NCBI RefSeq assembly: GCF_900292035.1
Contig: NZ_OMPO01000003.1
Coordinates: 310,001-374,000, forward strand
Reading direction: 5' to 3'
DNA from: Blastococcus sp. Marseille-P5729
GTDB lineage: Bacteria > Actinomycetota > Actinomycetes > Mycobacteriales > Antricoccaceae
DNA: 64,000 nt
Below are positions 44,015 to 53,900 of this stretch, one piece after another; positions within the stretch are counted from its first letter, which is position 1, and every line of letters starts with the position of its first letter. Both the position numbers and the translations under genes were made by a program. A model generated the notes under the pieces. It made no database searches, was not told the origin of the DNA, and saw only the letters and a list, made by a program, of their open reading frames with translations.

Positions 44015-44926
44015 CTAGAGGTACGTGGCGAGGTCGGTGGTGAGCTCGGCGGCCGCTGAATCACAGGCCTTCGAGATGCCGGCCATGCCGAAGAAGCCGT
44101 GGATCAGCGTCGGGTAGGCGCGCAGCGTGACGTCGACCCCGGCTTTCTGCAGCACCTCGGCGTACGCCGTCCCTTCGTCGCGCAGCGGGTCGTAACCGGC
44201 CACTGCGACGATCGTCGGGCACAGTCCGACTGGATCGCCATACAGCGGTGACATCCGCGGATCGGCGCGGTCCTCGTCGGCGGCGTACGCCTCCTCGAAG
44301 GCGTCGATGTCGGAGCGGGTGAGCCGGTAGCCGGTCGCGTTCTGGGTCCTCGACAGGTAGTCGCCCTGGAGGTCGGTCACCGGGTATAGCAGCAGGGCCG
44401 CCGCCAGCTCGACACCCTCGTCACGGGCCTGTTGCGCAACGGCCGCGGCGAGATTCGCGCCGGCCGAGTCCCCGGCCGTCGCCAGCTTCCCTCCGCCGTA
44501 CGAGTCCAGGTCGGCGGCGATCGTCGAGAGCGCCGCCCAGCAGTCGTCGTACGCCGCGGGGAACGGGTGCTCGGGCGCGAGTCGGTAGTCCACCGAGACC
44601 ACGACACGACCCGTGTCACGGGCGATACGGCTGCAGAACCGATCGTGTGTGTCGAGATCGCCGACTACCCAGCCACCACCGTGGAAGAACACCACAGTTC
44701 CCGGCTTCCCCGAGCCCGTGGAATATACCCGAATGGGTACCGACCGGCCGCTGGCCTCGAGCAGGCGGTCCTCCACCTGCAGCCCCTCAAGGCCCGCGGC
44801 AGCCGCGAGCGCGGCGGTGCGGTAGGCAGCACGGGAGGCTGCGACGTCCGTACCGTCGAAGATCGGCGGAGCGCCCGCCGCCGCGATCTGGTCGAGCAGC
44901 TTCTGGGTGTCGGGGTCAACTGGCAT
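44015..44926 (-). CDS. Alpha/beta hydrolase, HSL-type esterase
   Basis: 303 residues with the full HSL set: oxyanion hole FFHGGGWVVG, VSVDYRLAPEHPFPAAYDD, nucleophile GDSAGANLAAA, acid in AGYDPLRDEG and base in LIHGFFGM. Cytoplasmic (no signal peptide). It is a second, better-conserved relative of the hydrolase at 14916-15791. No operon partner is evident. Confidence 0.93.
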   Translation of the reverse strand: MPVDPDTQKLLDQIAAAGAPPIFDGTDVAASRAAYRTAALAAAAGLEGLQVEDRLLEASGRSVPIRVYSTGSGKPGTVVFFHGGGWVVGDLDTHDRFCSRIARDTGRVVVSVDYRLAPEHPFPAAYDDCWAALSTIAADLDSYGGGKLATAGDSAGANLAAAVAQQARDEGVELAAALLLYPVTDLQGDYLSRTQNATGYRLTRSDIDAFEEAYAADEDRADPRMSPLYGDPVGLCPTIVAVAGYDPLRDEGTAYAEVLQKAGVDVTLRAYPTLIHGFFGMAGISKACDSAAAELTTDLATYL

Positions 44927-44994
44927 GGCGGTCTCCTGGGGGTCGGCTTCTTTCCGAAACTACTTCGCGCCGTCCGCTATGCAAACCGCTCGGG

Positions 44995-45363
44995 TCACCG
45001 GGGTGGCCGTGACGGGACGAACAACGCCTCCTCCGGGATGACGCGGCCGGTCCTCGAGTCGACGATCGACCGGCGGCCGTCCGCGACCCGCAGCTCGAGC
45101 TGGGAACCGATCGGTAGATCCCAGATGCCGATCAGGGCGGGCTCGATGTTGCAGACGGTGTTGAAGTCCACCACCTGCCAGTTGGCGGTGTCCTCCAGGT
45201 ACTCGCTGGTGTCCGCGGCGCTGAAGATCCGCCAGCCGTTGTCGACCTTGCCATCGCGGGAGGGCTCGCGGTCCATCCAGCGAACCGGAGCGACTCCGGA
45301 CGTCACGTTCTTCGTCGTCATGCACGCGCCGGCGTTCGGGATGAAGACGATCTGCTCGGCCAT
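44995..45363 (-). CDS. DUF2185 (Imm33-related) protein
   Basis: 122 residues. The core PVRWMDREPSRDGKVDNGWR, then IFSAADTSEYLED and DFNTVCNIEPALIG...LPIGSQLE follows the DUF2185 pattern GWMYRE...DSGWRFFSGDE...NTI..IDPSI..LLD.PIGSAFER. Related domains occur among bacterial immunity proteins, but no toxin gene is next to it. AAGGAA lies 8 nt before ATG 45363. Function unknown. Confidence 0.75.
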   Translation of the reverse strand: MAEQIVFIPNAGACMTTKNVTSGVAPVRWMDREPSRDGKVDNGWRIFSAADTSEYLEDTANWQVVDFNTVCNIEPALIGIWDLPIGSQLELRVADGRRSIVDSRTGRVIPEEALFVPSRPPR

Positions 45364-45467
45364 GAGGCGGCTTCCTTCGCACGTGGGGGATGGCAGGGCG
45401 GGTACCAGCGTATGACGCCTGCGCCCGCTACGACGGCCGCGCCATTTCGGTGGACGCCGAACTGAGG

Positions 45468-45473
45468 TAAAAT
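45468..45473 (+). promoter_or_regulatory. Probable -10 of the MFS gene at 45527
   Basis: TAAAAT stands out from its GC-rich surroundings 53 bp before the MFS start. No good -35 is seen. Confidence 0.35.
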
Positions 45474-45526
45474 CGTTCGCACTACTAACAACCGCGCAGT
45501 GCGCCACTGCCGACGCATGGATCTGG

Positions 45527-47149
45527 ATGCGGATGTCCCTGCGCTCACGTCACTACACATCGCGAACAGGTCCGCTGGTCGCGATCCTGTCGCTCACCGG
45601 CGTCACGGTGAGCGTGATGCAGACGCTCGTCATCCCGCTGATGCCCCACCTGCCGCGGATCCTCGATGCAGCCGCGGACGACGCCACTTGGGTGCTCACC
45701 GTGACCCTGATGGTCGGCGCGGTGAGCACGCCGATCGCCGGGCGGCTCGCCGACATGGTGGGCAAACGCCGCATGCTGCTGCTGACGCTTGGCTTCATGA
45801 TTGCCGGATCGGTGCTGTGCGCGCTCTCCTCGAGCCTGGCGCCGATGCTGGTCGGCCGGGCCCTGCAGGGAGTCGGCGTCAGTGCGCTCGCGCTCGGTAT
45901 CAGCCTCATGCGTGACGTCCTACCAGCACACCGGTTGGGATCCGCGGTCGCCCTGATGAGCGCCACACTGGGCATCGGCGGTGCAGTCGGTCTGCCCGCC
46001 TCGGCGATCGTCGCGCAGCATCTCTCGTGGCACTGCCTGTTCGTGGGGTCGGCGGCTCTCGGCATCATCGCCGTCGCCGCCATCGCGATCCTGGTCCCTG
46101 AGACGGAGGAGCGGTCTGGGGGCGGCTTCGACTTCGCCGGCGCGCTCGTGCTCTCGGCGGTGCTGCTGCTCGTGCTGTTCGCCTTCACGAAGACCCAGAC
46201 CTGGGGGTGGCTCGACCCGGGCGTGCTCGGGGGCTTCGCCGGCGCCGCTCTTCTCCTGCTGGCATTTGTGCGCGTCGAGCGGCGTACGCCGCATCCCCTG
46301 GTCGACCTCGCGGTGACCTCGCGGCCCGCCGTGCGCAATATCAACCTCGCCTCGATCGCCGTCGGGTTCGCCTTCTACAGCTGCAACCTCGTCGTCACCC
46401 AGCTGCTGCAGGCGCCGACCGCGACCGGGTACGGGCTCGGGCAGAGCATGGTGGTAGCCGGCGTCTGTGCCGCACCGATGGGCTTCCTGATGATGCTCAT
46501 GTCGCCGTACGCCGCCCGCGTGATTCAGCAACGCGGGCCGCGGATGGCTTTCATGGTAGGAATCTCGATCGTCGCCGTCGGCTTCATGGTGGGCGTGTTC
46601 TTCCTGGACGGCATCTGGCAGGCCGTTCTGCTGACGATGCTCGTCGGGTCGGGAGTCGCCCTGGCGTACGCCGCGGCGCCGGCGATCATCCTGCGGTCGG
46701 TGCCGGTCTCGCAGACCGGTGCCGCTAGCAGCGTCAACCAGCTCTCGCACGCGATCGGAACCTCGCTGGCCTCCGCGGTTCACGGTGGCATTCTCGCGAC
46801 CGCGTTCGTACCTGGCGGAACGCAGTATGGACCGTTGAACCCCTTTCAGCTGTGCTTCGCGCTCGCGGTGGCGGGGTGCCTGCTGGCGTTCGTGTTCGCG
46901 TGGCGGATTCCTGACGTGCCCGCCCTCGCCCCAACAGTTCAGCCGCCTGCTGCGCTCATCTCCACCGAGACAGACTCGCCGCTGACCGAGTCGCCACTGG
47001 CCGAGTCGCCACTGACCGACCCGCCACTGACCGACCCGCCACGGGCCGCAGCGGTGCCGGTGATGCGCCGAGCGCCCAGGACGCCCCGTCGTCCGGCGGC
47101 CCGTCGCCGTCCGTCCGCTCGCCCCGCAGACCGTCGACCCACCGCCTGA
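45527..47149 (+). CDS. MFS drug-efflux transporter, DHA2 (14-helix) type
   Basis: 540 residues. Fourteen helices; motif A is GRLADMVGKRRMLLL, and motif C-like GIGGAVGLPASAIVA lies in helix 5, a mark of antiporters. The last 75 residues are a Pro-rich, Arg-rich cytoplasmic tail built partly on a 15-bp tandem repeat. Substrate unknown. No adjacent regulator; the DUF2185 gene is divergent. Confidence 0.9.
   Translation: MRMSLRSRHYTSRTGPLVAILSLTGVTVSVMQTLVIPLMPHLPRILDAAADDATWVLTVTLMVGAVSTPIAGRLADMVGKRRMLLLTLGFMIAGSVLCALSSSLAPMLVGRALQGVGVSALALGISLMRDVLPAHRLGSAVALMSATLGIGGAVGLPASAIVAQHLSWHCLFVGSAALGIIAVAAIAILVPETEERSGGGFDFAGALVLSAVLLLVLFAFTKTQTWGWLDPGVLGGFAGAALLLLAFVRVERRTPHPLVDLAVTSRPAVRNINLASIAVGFAFYSCNLVVTQLLQAPTATGYGLGQSMVVAGVCAAPMGFLMMLMSPYAARVIQQRGPRMAFMVGISIVAVGFMVGVFFLDGIWQAVLLTMLVGSGVALAYAAAPAIILRSVPVSQTGAASSVNQLSHAIGTSLASAVHGGILATAFVPGGTQYGPLNPFQLCFALAVAGCLLAFVFAWRIPDVPALAPTVQPPAALISTETDSPLTESPLAESPLTDPPLTDPPRAAAVPVMRRAPRTPRRPAARRRPSARPADRRPTA
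46976..47050 (+). repeat. 15-bp tandem repeat in the MFS tail
   Basis: Four units of TCGCCACTGACCGAG type (46976-47035) plus a partial fifth encode SPLTE/SPLAE/SPLTD/PPLTD. Copy-number changes would stay in frame and vary tail length. Confidence 0.7.
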
Positions 47150-47192
47150 TACCTGGATAGAGTCCGAGAGAACAGCGACCAGAGGAGATCCC

Positions 47193-48389
47193 ATGCGCAG
47201 AGCCGCCATCGTGAACCCCGTCCGCACCGCCGTCGGCGCCTACGGCGGCTCGCTGAAGGACGTCCCCGTCGAGGACCTCGCCGCGACCGTCGTCAAGGAG
47301 GTCATGCAGCGCTCGGACGTCGACCCGGCGCTCATCGAGGACGTCGTGTTCGCGCAGTCCTACCCCAACGGCGAGACGCCGTGCCTCGGTCGGTGGGTGG
47401 CCATGCACGCCAATCTGCCCACCGAGACCCCCGGCATGCAGCTGGATCGCCGCTGCGCAGGCGGTCTGATGTCGATCGTCACCGGCGCCATGATGGTGCA
47501 GTCCGGTGCCGCGGACGTCGTCATCGCCGGCGGCGCCGAGTCGATGAGCCGCATCGAGCACTACACCACCGGCGCCCGATGGGGCACCAGAGCCGGCGGC
47601 ATGATGCTGCACGACCGCCTAGATCGCGGCCGCGAGCGCTCGCAGCCGGTATGGCGGTACGGGGAGATCAGCGGGATGATCGAGACCGCGGACATCCTGG
47701 CCGCGCAGCAGGGCGTGACGCGTGAGGAGGCCGACGAGTACTCCGTGCGCTCGCACCAGCGCGCGGTCGAGGCGTGGGAGGCCGGCCGATTCGACGACGA
47801 GGTGGTCCCCGTCGAGGTGCCGCAGCGCAAGGGCGATCCGATCCAGTTCGCCAAGGACGAGGGAATCCGACCGGGCACGACGATGGAGTCGCTGGCCAAG
47901 CTGCGGGTGCTGCGCAAGGACGGCGTCGTCACCGCTGGCAATGCCTCCCAGCAGAACGACGCCGCGGCGGCCTGCCTGATCGTTGCCGAGGACAAGCTCG
48001 ACGAGCTCGGCCTGACCCCGATGGGCTTCCTGCACAGCTGGAGCGCGGTCGGCTGCGAGCCCGGCACGATGGGGTGGGGCCCGGTGCCCGCCGTCCAGAA
48101 GCTGTTCGGAAAGAACGGGCTGTCGTGGGATGACATCGACCTGGTCGAGCTCAACGAGGCCTTCGCGGCGCAGGTGCTCGCCGTCCTCAAGGGCTGGGAG
48201 TGGAACGACCCGGAGAAGCTGAACGTGAATGGCGGCGGCATCTCGCTCGGTCACCCGATCGCGGCGACCGGCGTCCGGATCATGACCTCGCTGCTGCACG
48301 AGATGCAGCGCCGCGATGCGAAGTACGGCCTGGAGACCATGTGTGTGGGCTCGGGCCAGGGCATGGCCGCCGTCTTCGAGCGCGCCTAA
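47193..48389 (+). CDS. Acetyl-CoA C-acyltransferase (thiolase)
   Basis: 398-residue degradative/biosynthetic thiolase, of FadA type. The nucleophile is C88 in DRRCAGGLMS, then VIAGGAESMS, and in the C-terminal half LVELNEAFAAQ, GGGISLGHPIAATG with the catalytic His and ETMCVGSGQGMA with the second Cys. AGAGGAG lies 5 nt before the ATG. Not in an operon with a hydroxyacyl-CoA dehydrogenase here. Confidence 0.95.
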   Translation: MRRAAIVNPVRTAVGAYGGSLKDVPVEDLAATVVKEVMQRSDVDPALIEDVVFAQSYPNGETPCLGRWVAMHANLPTETPGMQLDRRCAGGLMSIVTGAMMVQSGAADVVIAGGAESMSRIEHYTTGARWGTRAGGMMLHDRLDRGRERSQPVWRYGEISGMIETADILAAQQGVTREEADEYSVRSHQRAVEAWEAGRFDDEVVPVEVPQRKGDPIQFAKDEGIRPGTTMESLAKLRVLRKDGVVTAGNASQQNDAAAACLIVAEDKLDELGLTPMGFLHSWSAVGCEPGTMGWGPVPAVQKLFGKNGLSWDDIDLVELNEAFAAQVLAVLKGWEWNDPEKLNVNGGGISLGHPIAATGVRIMTSLLHEMQRRDAKYGLETMCVGSGQGMAAVFERA

Positions 48390-48397
48390 CCACCCAG

Positions 48398-48485
48398 AAA
48401 CCCACCTGCGGTACGTTTCGCCACGCTATAGCGAGGCGAAACGTACCGCAGGTGGGTTTAGCGAGGCAGAACGTACCGCAGGTGG
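48398..48485. repeat. 25-bp perfect inverted repeat plus third direct copy
   Basis: Arms 48398-48422 and 48435-48459 are perfect 25-bp reverse complements around a 12-nt loop (ACGCTATAGCGA). A third copy, 48461-48485, repeats 48431-48455 with two mismatches. The shared core is ACGTACCGCAGGTGG. It fills the gap between the convergent thiolase and DUF3618 genes, so it can act as a bidirectional terminator; the third copy suggests it is also a mobile or repetitive unit. Confidence 0.8.
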
Positions 48486-49163
48486 TTAGCCGTTCTGGAC
48501 CTGGTCCTTGGCCTGCTCGGCGTGGCTCTGGACGGCGTCCTTGGACTGCTCAGCGGACTGCTTGACGTTGTCCGCCGCGGACTGCCCGTCCTGCTTGACG
48601 TGGTCGACGGCCTGTTGGGCGTCGCCCTTGACCTGGTCGACGGCCTCCTGAGCGGCCGGCTTGAGGTTCTCGCCCATCTCGCGAGCCTGCTGCTTGGCGT
48701 CCTCCATGAGCGGCTGTACCTGCTCCTTGAGGGACTCGGCCGCGCGGCGCTCCTCGCGGGAGGCCGGCAGCAGCGAACCGAGCAGCCAGCCCGCACCGAG
48801 AGCGACCAGGCCAGCCGCCATCGGGTTGCCACGGGTCTGGCGCTTGATCTGCTGCGGCATCTCCCGCGCGCTGTCGGCCATGTTCTGGGCCGACTGCTTG
48901 GCCGAGTCCATCGCCGACTCTGCCGATTGCTTGGCGGAGTCGAGCGTCGAGTTCGAGGAGCCATAGCCGTAGTCGGGGCTGCCCATGATGCTCTCCTTGA
49001 TCGAGCGGACCTTCTCGCCCACGGCGCGCTTCTGACGCTCCACGATGTTGCCGGGGGCAACCGACTGGCCCAGTTCGTTGACGTTGTAGCTCAGATCTCG
49101 ACGGGTCGCCTCGATCTCGCGACGGATCTGGTCGGGGTCACGTTCAGACATTGGTGTGCTCAT
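48486..49163 (-). CDS. DUF3618 protein with amphipathic repeats
   Basis: 225 residues. The N-terminal DUF3618 motif is RDPDQIRREIEATRRDLSYN, and a central hydrophobic helix is GLVALGAGWLLGSLLP. Both flanks carry long Ala/Lys/Gln/Asp heptad-like repeats (DSAKQSAESAMDSAKQSAQN; VKQSAEQSKDAVQSHAEQAK), resembling LEA/apolipoprotein helices that lie on membranes. It overlaps the upstream holin gene by 20 nt (8 nt if the start is ATG 49151). Third gene of a trio typical of actinomycetes; function unknown. Confidence 0.9.
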   Translation of the reverse strand: MSTPMSERDPDQIRREIEATRRDLSYNVNELGQSVAPGNIVERQKRAVGEKVRSIKESIMGSPDYGYGSSNSTLDSAKQSAESAMDSAKQSAQNMADSAREMPQQIKRQTRGNPMAAGLVALGAGWLLGSLLPASREERRAAESLKEQVQPLMEDAKQQAREMGENLKPAAQEAVDQVKGDAQQAVDHVKQDGQSAADNVKQSAEQSKDAVQSHAEQAKDQVQNG

Positions 49164-49692
49164 TTCCCTTGAGTGCGTCGGGGATCCTGCTTGCCGTCTC
49201 CGCGGTCCGAGGCAACCCCTTGATCTTGTTCATCTCGCTGCGGCCCATCATGGCCATGACGACCGCGGCGATCACCCACAGCACGCCCACGATCAGGGCG
49301 GCCCAGCCGAAACTCTCGATCAGGTTCGCGATGCCCCACCAGAGGGCGATCGACAGAAAGATCAGCGCCAGGTGCCCGGCGACGCCGGCTCCGGCGAACA
49401 AGCCCGCGCCCTTACCTGCGCGGGTCGCCGACTGCTTGATCTCGGCCTTCGCGAGCTCGGTCTCCTGCCGGACCAGCGTCGAGATGTCCGCGGTGATGTT
49501 CGAGAAGATCTCGCCCACGTTGCTGATCGGCTGTCCGAGATCCTGGTGGACCTGGGTCGAGCCAGTGGCCGACGGGTGCTGGCCTGGACCGTCCTGCTGG
49601 AAGGACGGCGGCTGCTGCGCCGGTGCGCTCGCTCCATGTCTCGGTGGCGGGTAACCCTGCGCGGGGCCCCGTTGCTGTTGCGGGTCGGTCAT
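49144..49692 (-). CDS. Actinobacterial holin-III family membrane protein
   Basis: 182 residues of the Phage_holin_3_6-type family. A Pro/Gln-rich N-terminus, an amphipathic helix (LVRQETELAKAEIKQSATRA) and two transmembrane helices (GVAGHLALIFLSIALWWGI; GWAALIVGVLWVIAAVVMAMM). Despite the family name these chromosomal genes are not part of prophages. It overlaps the upstream gene by 4 nt and the downstream DUF3618 gene by 20 nt. Confidence 0.9.
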   Translation of the reverse strand: MTDPQQQRGPAQGYPPPRHGASAPAQQPPSFQQDGPGQHPSATGSTQVHQDLGQPISNVGEIFSNITADISTLVRQETELAKAEIKQSATRAGKGAGLFAGAGVAGHLALIFLSIALWWGIANLIESFGWAALIVGVLWVIAAVVMAMMGRSEMNKIKGLPRTAETASRIPDALKGNEHTNV

Positions 49693-50579
49693 CGGCCACC
49701 CCGATCATCGAAACGCGGGTCGGCCGGTGCCCCGCCCGTGGCGGCGCTCCACCGAGGATCCCGCGGTGCCTGGTCGGGCTGGCCGGTGAGCGGATCCAGG
49801 CCCGGCTGCTGGGCCAAGGGATGCCCGGCCTGCGGCGGGACGCCGGTCGGCGCGGTTCCTCCGTTCGGAACGGGACCGCCCGTCGGGACCCGGTATTGCG
49901 GGTCGACCGGGTCGACGGCAGTCTCCCAGCCGGCCTGCCGGGAGCGGTAATCATCCTGCCCGCCAAGCCGCTCTCCGCCGCGAAGCTGCGCACCGCCGGA
50001 GTAGGCGCGCGCGGACTGCGCGCTGTCGTCGTCCGCGGTCAGGCCGCGGGTGAGCCGGCCGGCGAGCACTCCGGCGCCGGCGGCGAGCGCCAAGAACATG
50101 GCCGGACGGCGGGCGGCAAACCGACGAACGTCGTCCAGGACCTCGCCCGGCTGGCGGTTCTCCAGCCAGCTGGCGACGTCGCCGGCCTTGTCGGCGGCCT
50201 GCTGGGCCAGGTCGTTCATCGGCCCGTTCTCGTCGTTGGAGCGGACCATTGTCTGCAGCTCGCTGGCGAGATTGCGAATGTTGCCGGCCAGGCGCTGCTG
50301 CTGAGAGCCGGCCTGATCGCCGAGTTCGGTCCTGGCCTGGTCCATCAGCTGACGGGCTTGTGCCTGTGCGCTGCTGGCAACCTGCCTGACCTCCTCCTTG
50401 GCGGTCTCTGCTACCTGCTGGCCCTCGCGCTTGGCGTCCTGAGCGACCGAGGCCGCCTCGTCCTTCGCGTGACTGGCGACCTCGCGGCCCTGCTGCTTGG
50501 CCTCGTCGGTCTTGGAGCCGTCAGTAGTGGGGTCGGTACCGCGTGGCTGCGGCGACTGGAACTGGGATCCCTGTGTCAT
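49689..50579 (-). CDS. Coiled-coil membrane-associated protein of the DUF3618/holin trio
   Basis: 296 residues. Residues 20-110 are an apolipoprotein-like amphipathic repeat (EAKQQGREVASHAKDEAASV). A single hydrophobic helix (RPAMFLALAAGAGVLAGRL) follows at about 160, then a Gly/Pro/Gln-rich disordered tail ending in RFDDRGGR. First gene of the trio. Its helical repeats resemble those of the third gene, so the two may bind the membrane in the same way. Confidence 0.85.
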   Translation of the reverse strand: MTQGSQFQSPQPRGTDPTTDGSKTDEAKQQGREVASHAKDEAASVAQDAKREGQQVAETAKEEVRQVASSAQAQARQLMDQARTELGDQAGSQQQRLAGNIRNLASELQTMVRSNDENGPMNDLAQQAADKAGDVASWLENRQPGEVLDDVRRFAARRPAMFLALAAGAGVLAGRLTRGLTADDDSAQSARAYSGGAQLRGGERLGGQDDYRSRQAGWETAVDPVDPQYRVPTGGPVPNGGTAPTGVPPQAGHPLAQQPGLDPLTGQPDQAPRDPRWSAATGGAPADPRFDDRGGR

Positions 50580-50902
50580 CTTCTCTCCTCGGGGTGGCGC
50601 AAACGGACATTGCTCGCCCGTGGTCGTGACAGGGTCCTACCCATCGGTTGGCCGTCGGTAACCATTCGCTCTTCCCGCCTCACACCCGCCCTACATTGCG
50701 CTGATCGCACCGCCGTCCTCCCGGGACAACGGGTACGCGCCGGGGGAGTTCGGGGGCCGTAGGTGGCTCGCGTCGGGACTGAGACGTATGTCCCGGTTTC
50801 TGCTGCATTCACCGGCGCCCTGTAAACTTTCCTACGCTCTGGCCGACGCCGTCCAGACGCTTCGACCTTGTACCTCTCGGACGAACAGGACGGTGACCTT
50901 TC
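50580..50902. promoter_or_regulatory. Divergent region upstream of gltB
   Basis: 323 bp without a gene. TAAACT (50823-50828) is the best -10 for gltB, 74 bp before the start; no clear -35 accompanies it. The left part would hold the promoter of the DUF3618 trio, for which I see no consensus. Confidence 0.4.
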
Positions 50903-53900
50903 ATGTCGCACGCCAGTTTCTCTGCGCTCCCGGCCAGCCAGGGCCTCTACCGTCGCGAGCACGAGCACGACGCCTGCGGTGTGGCCATGGTGGCCACGAT
51001 GCGCGGCCATGGCGGCCACGACATCGTGCAGCACGCCCTGACGGCGCTGCGCAACCTCGATCATCGCGGCGCCACCGGCGCAGATCCGCTCGTCGGCGAC
51101 GGCGCCGGCATCCTCATGCAGATTCCCGACGCCTTCCTGCGTCAGGTCGCGGACTTCGACCTGCCCGCCGTCGAGTCGTACGCCGTCGGCATGGCCTTCC
51201 TGCCGATGGAGGAGGAGGCTCGCCGGACGGCGGTCGCCGACATCGAGCGGATCGCGCACGAGGAACACCTGAAGGTGCTCGGCTGGCGTGACGTGCCGGT
51301 CGCTGCCGACATCGTCGGGCAGGTCGCCCGCGACTGCATGCCGCACTTCGCGCAGCTGTTCGTCACCAGCGGATTCGGCAAGGCGACCGGGATCGGCCTG
51401 GACCGGCTCGCCTACGGGCTGCGCAAGCGCGCCGAGCACGAGGCCGAGGTCTACTTCGCCTCGCTGTCTGCCCGCACCCTCGTCTACAAGGGCATGCTGA
51501 CCACGAGCCAGCTCGAGCCGTTCTTCCCGGACCTCTCCGACGCCCGCATGCGGACCTCGCTGGCACTGGTGCACTCGCGATTCTCGACCAACACCTTCCC
51601 GTCGTGGCCGCTGGCGCACCCCTTCCGGATGATCGCGCACAACGGCGAGATCAACACCGTGAAGGGCAACCGCAACTGGATGCGCGCGCGTGAGTCGCAG
51701 CTCACCTCCGACATCATCCCCGGTGACATCAAGCGGCTGTTCCCGATCTGCTCGCCCGACGCCTCCGACTCGGCCACCTTCGACGAGGTCCTCGAGCTGC
51801 TGCACCTAGGCGGGCGTTCGCTGCCGCACGCGGTGCTGATGATGATCCCCGAGGCGTGGCAGAACCACGAGACGATGGACCCGGCCCGCCGCGCGTTCTA
51901 CGAGTACCACTCGATGTTCATGGAGCCGTGGGACGGACCGGCCTGCGTCACCTTCACCGACGGCACCGTCGTGGGCGCCGTCCTCGACCGCAACGGCCTG
52001 CGCCCGGGGCGCTACAGCGTCACCGACGACGGGCTGGTCGTGCTGGCCTCCGAGTCCGGCGTGCTCGACCTCGAGCCGGGGCGCGTCGTCCGCACCGGCC
52101 GCCTGCAGCCGGGCCGAATGTTCCTGGTCGACACCGAGCACGGCCGCATCATCGAGGACGACGAGATCAAGGCCGGCCTGGCCGCCGCGCAGCCCTATCA
52201 GGAGTGGCTCGACGAGGGCGTCGTCCGCCTGGAGGACCTGCCCGAGCGTGAGCACATCGTGCACACCGCCTCCTCGGTCGCCCGCCGCCAGCAGACCTTC
52301 GGCTACACCCACGAGGAGCTGCGGATCATCCTCAAGCCGATGGCCCGCACCGGCGGCGAGGCGCTCGGGTCGATGGGTACCGACACCCCGATCGCAGTGC
52401 TCTCGAAGCGCCCGCGGCTGCTGTTCGACTACTTCACCCAGCTGTTCGCGCAGGTCACCAACCCGCCGCTGGACGCCATCCGCGAGGAGCTGGTCACCTC
52501 GCTCGGCACGTCGATCGGCCCGGAGTGCAACCTGCTGTCGGTGTCGGCGGCGCACGCTCGTCAGCTGGCGCTGAAGTTCCCGGTGCTCGACAACGACGAG
52601 CTGGCCAAGATCGTGCACATCAACGCGGACGGCGACCAGCCCGGTTACGCCACCCACGTCGTCCGCGGCCTCTACGACCACCTGCAGGGCGGCCAGGGCA
52701 TCGCCGACCGGCTTCAGGAGATCTTCGAGGAGGTCTCCGAGGCGATTCGCAAGGGTGCCCGCTTCATCGTGCTGTCCGACCGCGACTCCGGCCGTGACTA
52801 CGCGCCGATCCCGTCGCTGCTGCTCACCGCCGCCGTCCATCACCACCTCATCCGGGAGAAGACCCGCACCCGCGTCGGCCTGATCGTGGAGGCCGGCGAC
52901 GTCCGCGAGGTGCACCACGTCGCGCTGCTGGTGGGCTACGGCGCCGCCGCCGTCAACCCCTACCTGGCGATGGAGTCGGTCGAGGACCTCTGCCGACGCG
53001 GGCTCCTGGAGGGCGTCGAGCCCGAGCAGGCGGTCAAGAACCTCATCAAGGCGCTCGGCAAGGGCGTGCTGAAGGTGATGAGCAAGATGGGCATCTCGAC
53101 CGTGCCGTCGTACTGCGGCGCGCAGGTGTTCGAGGCGATCGGCCTGAGCCAGGAGCTCATCGACACCTACTTCACCGGGACCACCAGCCAGCTCGGCGGC
53201 ATCGGCCTCGACGTCATCGCGAAGGAGGCCGCCGACCGGCACGCCGTGGCCTACCCACCGGAGGGCGTGGAGATCCCCGACCGCCCCCTGTGGACCGGCG
53301 GCGAGTACCAGTGGCGTCGGGACGGCGAGCCGCACCTGTTCAACCCGGAGACAGTCTTCCGGCTGCAGCACTCCACCCGCCAGAAGCGCTACGACATCTT
53401 CAAGCAGTACACGACTGCCGTGGACGACCAGGCGCAGCAGCTGATGACGCTGCGCGGATTGTTCGAGTTCGCCGGTGCCGACGTCACCGGCCGCGAGCCG
53501 ATCTCGATCGACGAGGTCGAGCCGGTGAGCGAGATCGTGAGGCGGTTCTCGACCGGCGCGATGTCCTACGGCTCGATCTCGAAGGAGGCGCACGAGACCC
53601 TCGCGATCGCGATGAACCGGCTCGGCGCGAAGTCGAACACCGGTGAGGGCGGCGAGGACGCCGACCGGTTGGTCGATCCCACCCGACGGTCGGCGATCAA
53701 GCAGGTCGCCTCGGGTCGCTTCGGCGTCACCAGCCACTACCTGACCGAGGCCGACGACATCCAGATCAAGATGGCGCAGGGCGCCAAGCCCGGCGAGGGT
53801 GGCCAGCTTCCCGGTCAGAAGGTCTACCCGTGGGTGGCCAAGACCCGGCACTCCACGCCCGGCGTCGGCCTGATCTCGCCGCCGCCGCACCACGACATCT

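Noticed and set aside
49144-49692. Holin-family gene as a sign of prophage
   Set aside because: No phage structural, integrase or lysin genes nearby; this chromosomal family is usual in actinomycetes.
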